Part shown: piece after piece, positions 24,363 to 35,478 of the stretch | How the letters are laid out: each line of letters begins with the position of its first letter | Numbering within the stretch: the stretch's first letter is position 1 | Source of the DNA: an uncultured Pelagibacteraceae bacterium | GTDB taxonomy: Bacteria > Pseudomonadota > Alphaproteobacteria > Pelagibacterales > Pelagibacteraceae | Assembly: GCA_902573465.1 (NCBI GenBank) | Contig: CACGJX010000003.1 | Location: forward strand, 1 to 64,000 | DNA: 64,000 nucleotides | Direction: 5' to 3' | Notes under the pieces: model-generated | The model's database searches: none | The model's input: only the letters and a program-made list of their open reading frames with translations | What the model was told of the DNA's origin: nothing | Position numbers and translations under genes: made by a program

Positions 24363-25805
24363 ATGACTTCTAAATTATGGAAAGATTATAACGCTAAAAA
24401 TGCATATGATGGTTATTTTACTGCAGATAACAAACTTAGAAAACACGCAAAAATAATATCTGGAATTTTAGAAAAGTACGGCAAAAAGAAATTACAAGAA
24501 ATTGAAAAAAATTGTCAGAGTACGATTAGCGCAAGGGGAATAAATTTTAGAGTATATGCTGCTAATAATAGAGCTGAAGAAAAAAAATGGCCTTTAGATA
24601 TTATTCCAAGAATAATACCTAAAACTGTTTGGAATAAAATTTCCAAAGGTTTAAAACAAAGAGCCAAAGCACTTAATCTTTTTATTGATGATATCTATAA
24701 TCAAAAAAAAATTTTCAAAGATAAGATAATACCTGCAGACTTAATTTTAAAATCTCCCTATTACATAAAACAGTGTGAAGGTTTTTCGCCAAAATTTAAG
24801 GCTTGGTCTAATATTTCTGGTATTGATTTAATAAGAAATAAAAACGGAGAATATTTAGTTCTTGAAGATAATCTAAGAGTGCCATCAGGTGTATCTTATA
24901 TGCTTGAGAATAGAATGGTTATGATGGATGTTTTTCCAGAACTATTTTCTAGATATAAGGTTTCATCAATTCATCAGTACACAAATAAATTATACAATTG
25001 TATGGTTGAGTGTATTCCGAAAAAGACATCTAATCCTCATATGGTTGTTTTAACTCCAGGAATTTACAACTCAGCTTATTTTGAACATTCATTTTTAGCA
25101 GAGCAAATGGGAATTGCTTTAGTTGAAGGTAAAGATCTTTTTGTTGAAGATGATAACGTTTATATGAAAACTGTTAAAGGGCCTCTTAAAGTTGACTGTA
25201 TATACAGAAGACTTGATGACAGTTTTTTAGACCCCAAAGTATTTAATAAAGAGTCTTTAATTGGAGTGCCAGGTTTATTTAAGTGCTGGTTAAAAAAAAA
25301 TGTTGGTATCTTAAATGCAATAGGAACAGGTGTTGCAGATGATAAAGTTGTCTATTCATATGTAAATAAAATGATAACTTATTATCTGGGTGAACAACCT
25401 TTGTTAAATCAAGTGGAGACATATTTATGTCATGAAGAACAACAAAAAAAATATGTTTTAGAAAATCTATCAAAGTTAGTTGTAAAACCAGCAAATGCCT
25501 CAGGTGGTTATGGATTAATGATAGGGCCCAAGGCGCCTAAAAAAGAAATTGAAGAGGTAAGACAAAAAATTTTAAAAAATCCTAGAGAATTTATTGCTCA
25601 ACCACTAGAAGTGTTATCAACTGGTCCAACTATAACTAATAATAATATTGAGCCGAGACATGTTGATTTAAGACCATTCGTTTTAACAGGAAAATCAAAT
25701 TATGTGACTTCAGGTGGACTAACAAGAGTAGCTTTGAGAAAGGGTAGTACTATTGTAAATAGTTCACAAGGTGGTGGATCCAAAGATACTTTAATTGTTG
25801 GTTAA
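24363..25805 (+). CDS. Circularly permuted ATP-grasp type 2 protein
   Basis: The 480-residue protein matches the DUF404/DUF407-type circularly permuted ATP-grasp family: QSTISARGINFRVYA-, GIDLIRNKNGEYLVLEDNLRVPSGVSYMLENR, CIYRRLDDSFLDP, GVADDKVVYSYV and LVVKPANASGGYGLMIGP. In other bacteria it is found with an alpha-E domain protein, a transglutaminase and Anbu. Here only Anbu is adjacent, divergently. It probably ligates a carboxylate to an amine, but no substrate is known. Confidence 0.85.
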   Translation: MTSKLWKDYNAKNAYDGYFTADNKLRKHAKIISGILEKYGKKKLQEIEKNCQSTISARGINFRVYAANNRAEEKKWPLDIIPRIIPKTVWNKISKGLKQRAKALNLFIDDIYNQKKIFKDKIIPADLILKSPYYIKQCEGFSPKFKAWSNISGIDLIRNKNGEYLVLEDNLRVPSGVSYMLENRMVMMDVFPELFSRYKVSSIHQYTNKLYNCMVECIPKKTSNPHMVVLTPGIYNSAYFEHSFLAEQMGIALVEGKDLFVEDDNVYMKTVKGPLKVDCIYRRLDDSFLDPKVFNKESLIGVPGLFKCWLKKNVGILNAIGTGVADDKVVYSYVNKMITYYLGEQPLLNQVETYLCHEEQQKKYVLENLSKLVVKPANASGGYGLMIGPKAPKKEIEEVRQKILKNPREFIAQPLEVLSTGPTITNNNIEPRHVDLRPFVLTGKSNYVTSGGLTRVALRKGSTIVNSSQGGGSKDTLIVG

Positions 25806-25810
25806 AATAT

Positions 25811-26212
25811 TTATTCAATAAGAGCTTTCTCTAAATATTTTATATTAAGTTTACAATCTTTGTACCCATGCTTGATTACATTTAGATATCTTTCTGTAGG
25901 AAATCTAAATGGCGTTTTTTTTGTCATGGTATAAGTCATTACTTTTTTACCTTCATACAAAAAATAATATTTTTTATATAAAATAGGAAAGTCTTCATAA
26001 ACATCTAGTTTTTTTTCATCACTCTTGGAAATTTCAAATAAACCACCTGGTACTATAGAATTTTTTTTTGGCTCAATATCAGCAGCTCTATACTTGCTTC
26101 TAAAAGTTAATCTAAAATCCTTAAGATTAATTTTTTTAATAAAAGTACTATCTTTACATCTTCTCTTCATTTGAAAATGATGAAGATTACTTCCGTAAGC
26201 AAAATAAAGCAT
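25811..26212 (-). CDS. Gamma-glutamylcyclotransferase-like protein
   Basis: The 133-residue protein opens with LYFAYGSNLHHFQMKRRC, the YGSN phosphate-loop-like motif of the GGCT fold, and has Glu in LDVYEDFP at the position of the catalytic acid. Such enzymes release 5-oxoproline from gamma-glutamyl peptides or related amides. It abuts the CinA-like gene (1-bp gap) and is convergent with the ATP-grasp gene. Confidence 0.8.
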   Translation of the reverse strand: MLYFAYGSNLHHFQMKRRCKDSTFIKKINLKDFRLTFRSKYRAADIEPKKNSIVPGGLFEISKSDEKKLDVYEDFPILYKKYYFLYEGKKVMTYTMTKKTPFRFPTERYLNVIKHGYKDCKLNIKYLEKALIE

Positions 26213-26962
26213 TTATCTATCGACAACTTCTATATTTTTATCACTAACAAATTTTAATATTTGAGAATTACATTGATCGATTTTAGATTGATTCTCTGAT
26301 CGAAGCACTATTGAAACTCCAAGTTTGCCAGCATGAAAAAAAGGATAGCTTCCTATCTCAACATCTTGATTTTCCTCTTGTACTTTTGTTAAAGAGTTTG
26401 CAATTTCACTTTCTACTGTTTTTAAACTAATAGTGTGACTTAAAATAGGGTCACCCCCCACAATCTTATTTTTTAGTCCACCCAACATTGATTTCATAAT
26501 TGATGGTACCCCTGGTAAACAAAAAACATTTTCTACACTAAAACCAGGAGCTCCACTTGTTGGATTAAGAATTAAATCTGCATTTTCTGGCATCCAAATC
26601 ATTTTTTGTCTTCCTTCATTAAACTCACCTGGTTGGTAATAAGCTTCTAATATTTTATATCCTTCTTTATGGAGTTCGTATTTAAGACCAAAAGCTTTTG
26701 CTACTGATTGAGCGGTTATGTCATCATGTGTTGGGCCGATACCACCAGTTGTGAAAACATAATTATTAGATTTCCTCAAAAGGTTTAGTGTCTCTACAAT
26801 TATTTCTTCCTGATCAGGAATTATTCTTACTTCATTTACTTTTACACCAATAGAATTTAACCATGTTGCTAATGTGCTTGTGTTAGTGTCTTGAGTTCGA
26901 CCAGAAAGAATTTCGTTACCGATGATTAATATCGCAGCATTTACTTTTGTGTTTTTACTCAT
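26213..26962 (-). CDS. CinA-like/MoCF-domain (molybdopterin-binding fold) protein
   Basis: The 249-residue protein has the MoCF-type N-terminus AAILIIGNEILSGRTQDTNTSTLATWL and FTTGGIGPTHDDITAQSVAKAFG, and GAPGFSVENVFCLPGVPSIM. It lacks the C-terminal nicotinamide-mononucleotide amidase domain of full CinA. In this form it may act as an ADP-ribose pyrophosphatase or be a molybdopterin-binding protein; context does not decide. Confidence 0.82.
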   Translation of the reverse strand: MSKNTKVNAAILIIGNEILSGRTQDTNTSTLATWLNSIGVKVNEVRIIPDQEEIIVETLNLLRKSNNYVFTTGGIGPTHDDITAQSVAKAFGLKYELHKEGYKILEAYYQPGEFNEGRQKMIWMPENADLILNPTSGAPGFSVENVFCLPGVPSIMKSMLGGLKNKIVGGDPILSHTISLKTVESEIANSLTKVQEENQDVEIGSYPFFHAGKLGVSIVLRSENQSKIDQCNSQILKFVSDKNIEVVDR

Positions 26963-26982
26963 TTTATATGTATAATTCGAAT

Positions 26983-27681
26983 ATGGAATTTACCAAGTCT
27001 TTATTAAAAGGCAAATTAATCAAAAGATATAAGCGTTTTTTTGTTGATGTAAATCTAAATAAAGAAATTGTCACTGCGCATTGTCCAAATACTGGATCTA
27101 TGAAAGGTTTGCTAGATGAAGGTAATGAAGTGCATTTATTCAAGCATGATGATCCAAAAAGAAAGTTAAAATATGGTCTAGAAATTATTAAGGCCAAAAA
27201 AAACTTTGTCGGAATAAATACTCATAGAGCAAATAAAATTGTACACCACGGCTTAAATAATAACCTCATCAAGGAATTCAAAAATAACGATAAGATTAAT
27301 TCAGAAGTTTTTTTTAATAAAGAGACTAGATTTGATTTTTTAATTGAAAAAAAAGGTCAAAAAAGTTTTCTAGAAGTGAAGAATGTTACTCTTTTTAGAG
27401 ATGAAAAAACAGCTGAGTTTCCAGATGCTATTACTACTAGGGGATCAAAACATTTAATTACTCTTATTGATGCCATAAAGAAAGGCTATAAATCTTACTT
27501 AATATTTTTAGTACAAATACAAAATATGGAGTATTTTAAAATAGCAAAGGATATTGATAATAAGTATTATCAAAATTATTTGATAGCTAAAAAAGCTGGG
27601 GTAAACTTTTTGGCTTATAGATGTAATATTAGTTCTAAAAAAATTTATATAGATAAAAAATTAAAAATTATTGATGAGTAA
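26983..27681 (+). CDS. sfsA: SfsA family DNA-binding/nuclease protein
   Basis: The sequence has SfsA hallmarks: GKLIKRYKRFFVDV, AHCPNTGSMKGLL (about 33-45), DFLIE and FLEVKNVTLF (nuclease-like Glu/Lys), AEFPDAITTRGSKHL. Of the in-frame starts at 26947, 26968 and 26983 I choose 26983, because earlier starts overlap the divergent CinA-like gene and add residues unlike the family. Length is then 232 residues. It overlaps map by 8 bp. Confidence 0.88.
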   Translation: MEFTKSLLKGKLIKRYKRFFVDVNLNKEIVTAHCPNTGSMKGLLDEGNEVHLFKHDDPKRKLKYGLEIIKAKKNFVGINTHRANKIVHHGLNNNLIKEFKNNDKINSEVFFNKETRFDFLIEKKGQKSFLEVKNVTLFRDEKTAEFPDAITTRGSKHLITLIDAIKKGYKSYLIFLVQIQNMEYFKIAKDIDNKYYQNYLIAKKAGVNFLAYRCNISSKKIYIDKKLKIIDE

Positions 27682-28444
27682 TTACACTGAAAAATTTGAA
27701 AAAATGAGAATTGCTGGAAAGCTAGCTGCACAAACTTTAGACATGTTAACGGAAAATATTAAAGAAGGTGTTTCAACAGCTTACATAGATAAACTTGGTT
27801 ATGAGTTTATAAGAGATAATGGTGGTTACTCTGCCCCACTTTATTATCGTGGTTTTACTAAATCTTTATGTACATCTCTTAATCATGTTGTATGTCATGG
27901 TGTGCCCTCAGAGGATAGAGTTTTAGTTGAAGGAGATGCGCTTAACGTAGATGTAACTGCTATCATTAATGAACATTATGGAGATACAAGTAGAATGTTT
28001 TGTATTGGAAAAACCTCGGTAAAATTAAATAATCTAATTGATGCAACTTATCAGTCTATGATGAAAGCAATTAACATCTTAAAACCTGGTATTAAGCTTG
28101 GAGATATAGGACATGAAATACAATCTTATATTGAAGAGAAAGGATTTTCTGTAGTTAAGGATTTTTGTGGTCATGGGATAGGTACATCATTTCATGAACC
28201 ACCAAACATTTTACATTATGGAACAAAGAATACAGGTATGGAATTAAAACCTGGTATGACATTTACAATAGAACCAATGATTAATGCTGGTAAATTTAAT
28301 GTAAAAATGCTTAATGATGGATGGACTGCAGTTACAAAAGATAAATCTTTATCTGCACAATTTGAGCATACTGTCGGAATTACTGAAAATGGTTATGAAA
28401 TATTTACAGAATCTGCTAAAGGTTATTCAAAGCCCCCGTACTGA
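27674..28444 (+). CDS. map: Methionine aminopeptidase type I
   Basis: The 256-residue enzyme removes N-terminal Met. Metal ligands are visible in VDVTAIINEHYGDTSRMF, HGIGTSFHEPPNI, FTIEPMIN and QFEHTVGI, and the substrate His in CTSLNHVVCHG. ATG at 27674 is preferred over the TTG three bases upstream. It overlaps sfsA by 8 bp and precedes purB by 6 bp. Confidence 0.96.
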   Translation: MSNYTEKFEKMRIAGKLAAQTLDMLTENIKEGVSTAYIDKLGYEFIRDNGGYSAPLYYRGFTKSLCTSLNHVVCHGVPSEDRVLVEGDALNVDVTAIINEHYGDTSRMFCIGKTSVKLNNLIDATYQSMMKAINILKPGIKLGDIGHEIQSYIEEKGFSVVKDFCGHGIGTSFHEPPNILHYGTKNTGMELKPGMTFTIEPMINAGKFNVKMLNDGWTAVTKDKSLSAQFEHTVGITENGYEIFTESAKGYSKPPY

Positions 28445-28450
28445 TAATTA

Positions 28451-29743
28451 ATGATAAAAAGATACTCTCGAAAAGAATTGACAGAAATTTGGTCTGAGGA
28501 AAATAAATATAAAATATGGTTGGATGTTGAGATTGCTGCAGCGCAAGCAATGGAAAAACTTGGTCAAATTCCAAAGGGTGTCGCTTCAATAGTTAGGAAA
28601 AGAGCTAGGATAAATGTAAAAAGAATTCATCAAATTGAAAGTAAAGTTAAACATGATGTAATTGCTTTTTTAACTTCCATCACAGAAAAAGCAGGAATTA
28701 AAGCTAGATACCTCCATCTTGGTATGACTTCATCTGATGTAGTAGACACAAGTTATAATATTCAATTGGTTCAGTCAGGTAAAATTATATTAAAAGACAT
28801 AGATCAAATTTTAAGAGTATTAAAAAAACAAGCTAGAAAATATAAATTTACTCCTTGTATAGGTCGTAGTCATGGAATTCATGCTGAGCCAATAACATTT
28901 GGATTAAAATTAGCTTCCTTTTATGAAGAGTTTAAAAGAAATAGAGAAAGATTAGTTTACGCTATTGATCAAATATCAACTTGTGCAATTTCTGGAGCTG
29001 TTGGAACATTTGCAAATGTAAACCCTAATGTTGAAAAATATGTTGCAAAAAGACTTGGATTAAAAGTTGAACCAATCTCTACACAAATAATCCCAAGAGA
29101 TCGACATGCATTTTATTTTTCAGTATTAGGAATTATCGCAGGAAGTATAGAAAGAGTTGCTATAGAAATAAGACATTTACAAAGATCAGAAGTTTACGAA
29201 TTGCAAGAATATTTTTCTAAAAGTCAAAAAGGTTCATCCGCGATGCCCCATAAAAAAAACCCAATTTTGAGTGAAAATTTAACTGGACTAGCAAGAATGG
29301 TAAGAAGTTCTGTTGTTCCAGCACTTGAAAATATTGCACTTTGGCATGAAAGAGATATTTCACATTCAAGTGTGGAGAGAAATATTGGTCCTGATGCAAA
29401 CATTACTCTAGATTTTGCACTTGTAAGATTAGCGAGTGTTTTAGATAATATGATTGTTTATCCAAAAAAAATGTTAGAAAATCTTAATCTTACTAAAGGG
29501 CTTATTTTTTCGCAAGAAGTGATGCTAGAACTGACAAAAACTGGTATCACAAGAGAAAAATCCTATAAGTTGGTACAGGGATATGCAAAAAAATGTTTTG
29601 CTGAAAATTTAGATTTGTTTAAAATTATTCAGTCTGACAAATTGATTATGAGTAAAATTTCAATCAAAAAATTAAAGTCTATCTTTAGTTACTCAAAACA
29701 CTTTAAAAATGTAAATCTAATTTTTAGGCGGGTTTTCAAATAA
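28451..29743 (+). CDS. purB: Adenylosuccinate lyase
   Basis: The 430-residue protein has the fumarase/ASL-superfamily signature [18 protein letters not shown] (about 258-275), with catalytic His in [13 protein letters not shown] and [10 protein letters not shown]. It acts twice in purine synthesis (SAICAR to AICAR, adenylosuccinate to AMP). It starts the purB-C-S-Q-L run and its stop overlaps the purC start by one base. Confidence 0.96.
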   Translation: MIKRYSRKELTEIWSEENKYKIWLDVEIAAAQAMEKLGQIPKGVASIVRKRARINVKRIHQIESKVKHDVIAFLTSITEKAGIKARYLHLGMTSSDVVDTSYNIQLVQSGKIILKDIDQILRVLKKQARKYKFTPCIGRSHGIHAEPITFGLKLASFYEEFKRNRERLVYAIDQISTCAISGAVGTFANVNPNVEKYVAKRLGLKVEPISTQIIPRDRHAFYFSVLGIIAGSIERVAIEIRHLQRSEVYELQEYFSKSQKGSSAMPHKKNPILSENLTGLARMVRSSVVPALENIALWHERDISHSSVERNIGPDANITLDFALVRLASVLDNMIVYPKKMLENLNLTKGLIFSQEVMLELTKTGITREKSYKLVQGYAKKCFAENLDLFKIIQSDKLIMSKISIKKLKSIFSYSKHFKNVNLIFRRVFK

Positions 29744-30528
29744 TGAAAAAAGGTAAAAAACTTTACGAGGGAAAAGCCAAGATAATTTATTCAACCTCAG
29801 ATAAAAATTTAGTTATCCAATACTTTAAAGATGATGCAACAGCCTTTAATAATGAAAAAAGAACTACTATTGAGGGTAAAGGAGTTTTAAATAATAGAAT
29901 TTCAGAACATATACTTACAAATTTATCTCAAATTGGTATTGAAAATCATTTAGTCAAACGACTAAATATGAGAGAACAATTAATTAGATTTGTAGAAATA
30001 ATTCCAATTGAATTTGTTATTCGGAATGTGGCGACAGGATCTTTAACTAAGAGACTTGGAATAGAAGATGGAACTGTACTCAAAGAACCTTTAATTGAAT
30101 ACTGTTTAAAAGATGACAAACTTGGTGATCCTTTAATATCAGAGGATCATATTTATGCATTTGATTGGGCAAATAAAAAAGAAATTGAAAAGATAAAAAA
30201 AATTATTTTTAGAATCAATGATTTTATGATCGGAATGTTTAGAGGAGTGGGAATAAAATTAATTGATTTTAAATTAGAATTTGGACGAACTAAAATTGAT
30301 GGAAAAAAAGAAATAATTTTGGCTGATGAAATAAGCCCTGATACTTGTAGATTGTGGGACTCAGCAACTGACAAAAAACTTGATAAAGATAGATTTAGAA
30401 AAGATTTAGGAGATTTATTACCTGCGTATTCAGAGGTTGCAAAAAGACTTGGAATTCTACATGAGCAATCGAATGTTTCTGCAGTAAATGTAACTAAACT
30501 ATCTTCAATTAAAAAGAAGCGAAAATGA
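29743..30528 (+). CDS. purC: SAICAR synthase
   Basis: The 261-residue protein begins [18 protein letters not shown], with [16 protein letters not shown] and [15 protein letters not shown], all SAICAR synthase motifs for ATP and CAIR binding. It joins aspartate to CAIR. Overlaps of 1 bp with purB and 4 bp with purS support one operon. Confidence 0.96.
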   Translation: MKKGKKLYEGKAKIIYSTSDKNLVIQYFKDDATAFNNEKRTTIEGKGVLNNRISEHILTNLSQIGIENHLVKRLNMREQLIRFVEIIPIEFVIRNVATGSLTKRLGIEDGTVLKEPLIEYCLKDDKLGDPLISEDHIYAFDWANKKEIEKIKKIIFRINDFMIGMFRGVGIKLIDFKLEFGRTKIDGKKEIILADEISPDTCRLWDSATDKKLDKDRFRKDLGDLLPAYSEVAKRLGILHEQSNVSAVNVTKLSSIKKKRK

Positions 30529-30767
30529 AAGTTTCTGCAGTAATAACTCTAAAAAAGGATGTTTTAGATCCACAAGGAAAAGTAATCCATGAAACATTAG
30601 ATGGTATGGGTTTTAATTCTGTCAATGAAGTTAGGCAAGGAAAATATTTTGAAATTGATGTGAAAGAAAACGATCCAAAAAAAGCTAAAGATCTTGTGGA
30701 AGATATGTGTAAAAAACTTTTAGCTAATCTTGTTATTGAAAACTACAAAATTATTGAAACACAATAA
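30525..30767 (+). CDS. purS: FGAM synthase subunit PurS
   Basis: The 80-residue protein has the PurS pattern [25 protein letters not shown]...[10 protein letters not shown]. It bridges PurL and PurQ in the three-part FGAM synthase. It lies directly before purQ (3-bp gap). Confidence 0.95.
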   Translation: MKVSAVITLKKDVLDPQGKVIHETLDGMGFNSVNEVRQGKYFEIDVKENDPKKAKDLVEDMCKKLLANLVIENYKIIETQ

Positions 30768-30770
30768 TTA

Positions 30771-31454
30771 ATGAAATCATCCGTTATAACCTTCCCTGGT
30801 TCAAATTGTGATAGAGACATGGATGTGGCTCTTACAAAATTTGGATTTAAAAATAAAATGGTTTGGCATAATGATCAAGAATTGCCCAAAAGTGATTTAA
30901 TTGTTTTACCTGGTGGTTTTTCTTACGGTGATTATTTACGTTGTGGCAGTATGGCCTCAAAGTCAAAAATTATGTATTCGGTAATTAATTTTGCAAAATC
31001 AGGTGGATTGGTTATGGGAATTTGTAATGGTTTTCAAATTTTGGTTGAGGCTGGATTAGTGCCAGGAGTATTATTAAGAAATAAATACCTTCAGTTTATT
31101 TGTAAAAACGTTCACGTAAAAGTTGACAACAAAGAGAACACTTTTTTTAAAAACCTTGATAAAAAAGTTTTGGAATTTCACATAGCCCACAATGAAGGTA
31201 ATTATTTTTGTACCAACGATCAACTCAAAGAAATTGAAGATAATAATCAAATAGCAATTTATTATTGTGATCAAAATGGCAATACAGATGACCATATAAA
31301 TCCTAATGGTTCAATAAAAAATATTGCAGGTATTTTTAATAAAGAAAAAAACGTTTTAGGTATGATGCCTCATCCTGAAAGAATGATAGATGAAAGTTTA
31401 TCTGGAGAAGATGGATCAATGTTTTTTAAAAATCTTTTAAATAATATTAAATAA
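30771..31454 (+). CDS. purQ: FGAM synthase glutaminase subunit PurQ
   Basis: This 227-residue class I amidotransferase has the nucleophile Cys in GICNGFQIL (about 86), [12 protein letters not shown] and the HPER motif near the C-terminus (MMPHPERM). It supplies ammonia to PurL. It overlaps purL by one base. Confidence 0.96.
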   Translation: MKSSVITFPGSNCDRDMDVALTKFGFKNKMVWHNDQELPKSDLIVLPGGFSYGDYLRCGSMASKSKIMYSVINFAKSGGLVMGICNGFQILVEAGLVPGVLLRNKYLQFICKNVHVKVDNKENTFFKNLDKKVLEFHIAHNEGNYFCTNDQLKEIEDNNQIAIYYCDQNGNTDDHINPNGSIKNIAGIFNKEKNVLGMMPHPERMIDESLSGEDGSMFFKNLLNNIK

Positions 31455-33643
31455 TGTTGGTTAACGAAAAAATTGCAATTGAACATGGTTTAAAATCAGA
31501 TGAGTATAAAAAGATTTGTAAATTATTAAAAAGAACACCTAATATTACTGAATTAGGTATATTTTCTGCAATGTGGAACGAACATTGCTCGTATAAATCT
31601 TCACGAATTCATTTAAAAAAATTACATACTAAAGGAAAAAAAGTAATTCAAGGACCAGGAGAAAATGCTGGAGTTATTGATATTGAAGATGGAGATGCAA
31701 TAGTTTTTAAAATTGAAAGTCATAATCACCCATCATTTATTGAGCCTTATCAAGGAGCAGCAACAGGAGTTGGTGGAATTATGCGAGATGTCTTTACTAT
31801 GGGCGCAAGACCCATTGCTAACTTAAATTCAATCCATTTTGGTTCAACTCAAAATAAAAAAACGAAAAATTTATTAAGAGGTGTTGTTCATGGAATTGGT
31901 GGTTATGGAAACTGTATAGGAGTACCTACTATAGCAGGACAAACATCTTTTGATAGATCATATAATGGAAATATCTTAGTGAATGCGATGACTTTAGGAT
32001 TAGTTAAAAAAGATAAGATATTTTACTCCAAAGCAGCTGGTTTAAATAAACCAGTTATATATGTTGGATCAAAAACGGGTAGAGATGGAATTCATGGAGC
32101 AAGTATGGCCTCTGCAAGTTTTGATGAAAAAATAGAAGAAAAAAAACCAACTGTACAAGTTGGAGATCCTTTTACTGAAAAACTTTTATTAGAGGCGTGC
32201 TTAGAATTAATGTCAGGAGATTCTGTTATAGCAATTCAAGATATGGGAGCAGCGGGACTAACCTCTTCAAGTATTGAAATGGCATCAAAGGGAAATTTAG
32301 GTATTGAAATTAACTTAAACAAAGTTCCATGTAGAGAAACCAAAATGACACCTTACGAAATTATGTTATCAGAAAGCCAGGAAAGAATGCTAATAGTGCT
32401 TGAGAATGGTAAAGAGGAAATAGCCAAAAAAATATTTGATAAATGGAATTTAGATTTTGCTGTAATTGGAAAAACAACCAATACAAAGAATATTGAATTA
32501 TTTTTTGATAACAAGCAAGTAGCTAATATTCCGGTCAACACATTGGTTGAAAATTCTCCAATGTATGATCGAAAATGGAAAAAATCAAAATTACCCAAAA
32601 AAAATAAAATAAATAAAACAATATTTAAAAGTCTTAAAATCAAAGATACATTAAAAAAAATCTTATCCAGTCCAAACGTTTGTAGCAAAGAATGGATTTG
32701 GCAACAATATGATCACACAGTAATGGGTGATACTATACAAAAACCAGGGGGGGACTCAGGTGTAGTAAGAGTTCATAAAACAGATAAAGCTATAGCTGCT
32801 ACAGTTGACTCATCTGCAACTTATTGTTGGGCACATCCACTCACAGGTGGAAAGCAAGTCGTTTGTGAAACTTGGAGAAATTTAATCTCAGTAGGTGCTA
32901 AACCTATAGCAGTTACGAATTGTTTGAATTTTGGAAGCCCAGAGAAAGAAGAAAATATGGGAGAGTTTGTCGAATGTGTTCAAGGTATCAGTGAAGCATG
33001 TAAATATTTAGATTACCCTGTTGTCTCAGGCAATGTATCTTTTTACAACGAAACTAAAGACATAGGGATTAAACCAACTCCTACAATAGGAGGCGTGGGT
33101 TTAATTAAAGATTACAAAAAAATGATCACAATGGATTTTAAGGAAATCGACAACATCGTATTAGTGATTGGTAAAACAGAGGGTCATATAGATCAAAGTT
33201 TATTATCCAGAATAATTTTAAATGAAAATAATGGACCCCCGCCTGAGGTAAATTTATTTAATGAAAAAAATAATGGTCTGACTTTACTAAATTTGATAGA
33301 GAAAAATTTTATTAAAAGTGCCCACGATGTATCTCTTGGTGGAATAATCACAGCGATAAGCAAAATGTGTATTAAAGGTAATAAAGGTATACAAATCAAA
33401 AACCCAAAATTTTTGATTAATGAAATTGAATACTTTTTTTCTGAAGACCAAGGAAGATATTTAATTGAAATAAATCCAAAAGATTTAAAAAAAGTTTCTG
33501 AGATTTTAGATAAAAATTCGGTACATTATGATGAGATAGGTAAAATCATTGATAAAGAGATGATAATTGATCAAAAGACGAAACTAACAATTGACGAATT
33601 AAAATCATATAATACTAATTGGCTTAAAAGTTACATGGTTTAA
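31454..33643 (+). CDS. purL: FGAM synthase catalytic subunit PurL (small form)
   Basis: At 729 residues this is the small PurL that needs PurS and PurQ. ATP/FGAR site motifs include [43 protein letters not shown]-type segments and GDPF. It makes formylglycinamidine ribonucleotide. Downstream bolA begins after 2 bp. Confidence 0.97.
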   Translation: MLVNEKIAIEHGLKSDEYKKICKLLKRTPNITELGIFSAMWNEHCSYKSSRIHLKKLHTKGKKVIQGPGENAGVIDIEDGDAIVFKIESHNHPSFIEPYQGAATGVGGIMRDVFTMGARPIANLNSIHFGSTQNKKTKNLLRGVVHGIGGYGNCIGVPTIAGQTSFDRSYNGNILVNAMTLGLVKKDKIFYSKAAGLNKPVIYVGSKTGRDGIHGASMASASFDEKIEEKKPTVQVGDPFTEKLLLEACLELMSGDSVIAIQDMGAAGLTSSSIEMASKGNLGIEINLNKVPCRETKMTPYEIMLSESQERMLIVLENGKEEIAKKIFDKWNLDFAVIGKTTNTKNIELFFDNKQVANIPVNTLVENSPMYDRKWKKSKLPKKNKINKTIFKSLKIKDTLKKILSSPNVCSKEWIWQQYDHTVMGDTIQKPGGDSGVVRVHKTDKAIAATVDSSATYCWAHPLTGGKQVVCETWRNLISVGAKPIAVTNCLNFGSPEKEENMGEFVECVQGISEACKYLDYPVVSGNVSFYNETKDIGIKPTPTIGGVGLIKDYKKMITMDFKEIDNIVLVIGKTEGHIDQSLLSRIILNENNGPPPEVNLFNEKNNGLTLLNLIEKNFIKSAHDVSLGGIITAISKMCIKGNKGIQIKNPKFLINEIEYFFSEDQGRYLIEINPKDLKKVSEILDKNSVHYDEIGKIIDKEMIIDQKTKLTIDELKSYNTNWLKSYMV

Positions 33644-33645
33644 TT

Positions 33646-33876
33646 ATGGCAATGGATTTAAAAGAAATAGAGAATTTTATTCAAGAAGCAATCCCAGATG
33701 CTTCAATAGAAATACAAGATTTAGCTGGAGATGGTAATCATTATTCTGCTACTGTTACATCATCTCAATTTGCTGGAAAAAGTAAAATTGAACAGCACAA
33801 GATGGTTTATAATTCATTAAAAGGCAGAATGGGGAATGAATTACATGCTTTAGCTATAAAAACAAAGGAACAATAA
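33646..33876 (+). CDS. BolA family protein
   Basis: The 76-residue protein has the BolA fold pattern IEIQDLAGDGNHYSATVTSSQFAGKSKIEQHKMVYNSLKGRM. BolA proteins pair with CGFS glutaredoxins to handle [2Fe-2S] clusters. It overlaps the glutaredoxin gene by one base, which supports that partnership. Confidence 0.93.
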   Translation: MAMDLKEIENFIQEAIPDASIEIQDLAGDGNHYSATVTSSQFAGKSKIEQHKMVYNSLKGRMGNELHALAIKTKEQ

Positions 33877-34211
33877 TGGATGATAAAACAAAAAATATAA
33901 TTCGAAATCATATCGACACTAACGATGTATGTTTGTTCATGAAGGGAACTCCAGATGCTCCGCAGTGTGGATTCTCAATGGCAGTTTCAAACATGCTTAA
34001 AATTTTAGAGGTAAATTTTAAAAGTGTTAATGTTCTTGAAGACCAATCAATTAGGGAAGGAATAAAAGTTTATAGTGATTGGCCTACAATTCCTCAACTT
34101 TACATAAAAAAAGAATTTGTTGGAGGCTGTGATATTGTTAAAGAAATGTACGAAAATGGAGAATTAAAAAAAATACTTCAGGATAAAGGCATTACCTCAA
34201 AAAAAGATTAA
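33876..34211 (+). CDS. grxD: Monothiol glutaredoxin (Grx4 type)
   Basis: The 111-residue protein has the CGFS active site in APQCGFSMAV (about 31) plus FMKGTPDAP, WPTIPQLYI and GGCDIV for glutathione binding. It carries and transfers [2Fe-2S] clusters with BolA. Its end overlaps the convergent methyltransferase gene by 4 bp. Confidence 0.96.
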   Translation: MDDKTKNIIRNHIDTNDVCLFMKGTPDAPQCGFSMAVSNMLKILEVNFKSVNVLEDQSIREGIKVYSDWPTIPQLYIKKEFVGGCDIVKEMYENGELKKILQDKGITSKKD

Positions 34212-34840
34212 CTAAAGATAGATCTTATTTTTTTTGAGAAAAATTTTCTAAATAAAGTTAATAAACTAAATTTTTCGTAACTTTGCTCGTCATTTTTATA
34301 GTCATAATCTATCTTATTTTCCCAATAAAGTTCTAAAATTAAACTGGTTTTAAAATTTTTTCTTAATTTATGTGCCATGGATACAGTTAATATTGGTTCA
34401 ACAAACTGTAATTTTTTGGAAATAATTAACCTAGAATTCACATCATTGAAATCCATATGCCACAGATGATCTTTTTTGTTCTCAAAAACTAAATTATCTT
34501 CTAACTTTGTTGGTAATTCTATATAACCTTTATTAGAAACTCTCTCCAGCTCACTTATAAAAAATTTAAAGTCTTCAACATGTTCTAAAACATGACTTGC
34601 TATGACAAAGTCAAATTCATTATCTTTAAATGGCAGGTTTTTACTTTCTAGTTTTATAAAATTTTTATCTTTATAAAATTCTGATAAATCTTGGACATCA
34701 CAAATTGTTGTAGCAAATTCATTAGCAGAGTATCCGCAGCCAATATCTAAAATCTTCCAATTTTTTTTTTCAGAAAGAATTGATAGAATATGACTTTTGG
34801 ATGTTCTTTTGATCAATTTTTTATCTAGAGTAATATTCAA
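34208..34840 (-). CDS. Class I SAM-dependent methyltransferase
   Basis: The 210-residue protein has the SAM motif [13 protein letters not shown] (about 30-42), [23 protein letters not shown] and a less conserved C-terminal part. The substrate is unknown. Its start overlaps the end of rpsD by 20 bp, which is long for this genome, but I see no better start inside. Confidence 0.8.
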   Translation of the reverse strand: MNITLDKKLIKRTSKSHILSILSEKKNWKILDIGCGYSANEFATTICDVQDLSEFYKDKNFIKLESKNLPFKDNEFDFVIASHVLEHVEDFKFFISELERVSNKGYIELPTKLEDNLVFENKKDHLWHMDFNDVNSRLIISKKLQFVEPILTVSMAHKLRKNFKTSLILELYWENKIDYDYKNDEQSYEKFSLLTLFRKFFSKKIRSIFS

Positions 34841-35438
34841 TTACTAAATTTGGCTCCATTACTATTGGATAAGGAACCTCATCTAGTTTGGGAATTCTTA
34901 CAAATTTAAATTTTTTATTTTTTTGATCTAATTGAATATATTCTGGTATTTCTCTTTCTTTATTTGCTAAAGCAATATCTACTATTGCCAATTGTTTTGA
35001 CTTATCTCTTATTTCTATTGTATCTTCTTCTTTCAAAACATAACTTGAAATATTAACTTTTTTACCATTTACTTTTACGTGATTGTGATTAATTAATTGT
35101 CTTGCTGAAAAAATAGTAGTTGCAAATTTTGCTCTGTAAATAACTGCATCAAGTCTTCTTTCTAACAAGCCAATGAGGTTTTCACTAGTATCACCTTTAA
35201 GCATTGATGCTTTTTTATATATATTTCTAAATTGTCTCTCATTAATGTTTCCATAATAAGCTTTAAGTTTTTGTTTTGCTTGTAATTGAATACCATAATC
35301 TGATGGTTTAGAATTTTTTGTTTGACCATGTTGGCCTGGTCCATAAGCCCTTTTATTAAATGGACTTTTTGGTCTTCCCCAAAGGTTTACTTTTAATCGT
35401 CTGTCTATTTTGTGTTTAGAGTTTAATCTTTTTGTCAT
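34821..35438 (-). CDS. rpsD: 30S ribosomal protein S4
   Basis: The 205-residue protein has the S4 N-terminal domain with [11 protein letters not shown], followed by the S4 RNA-binding domain [37 protein letters not shown]. It starts 30S assembly on 16S rRNA. It stands alone rather than in the alpha operon. Confidence 0.97.
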   Translation of the reverse strand: MTKRLNSKHKIDRRLKVNLWGRPKSPFNKRAYGPGQHGQTKNSKPSDYGIQLQAKQKLKAYYGNINERQFRNIYKKASMLKGDTSENLIGLLERRLDAVIYRAKFATTIFSARQLINHNHVKVNGKKVNISSYVLKEEDTIEIRDKSKQLAIVDIALANKEREIPEYIQLDQKNKKFKFVRIPKLDEVPYPIVMEPNLVIEYYSR

Positions 35439-35478
35439 TTAATAAAGGGGTTTATAAACTTACTCATTATTTTGTCAA

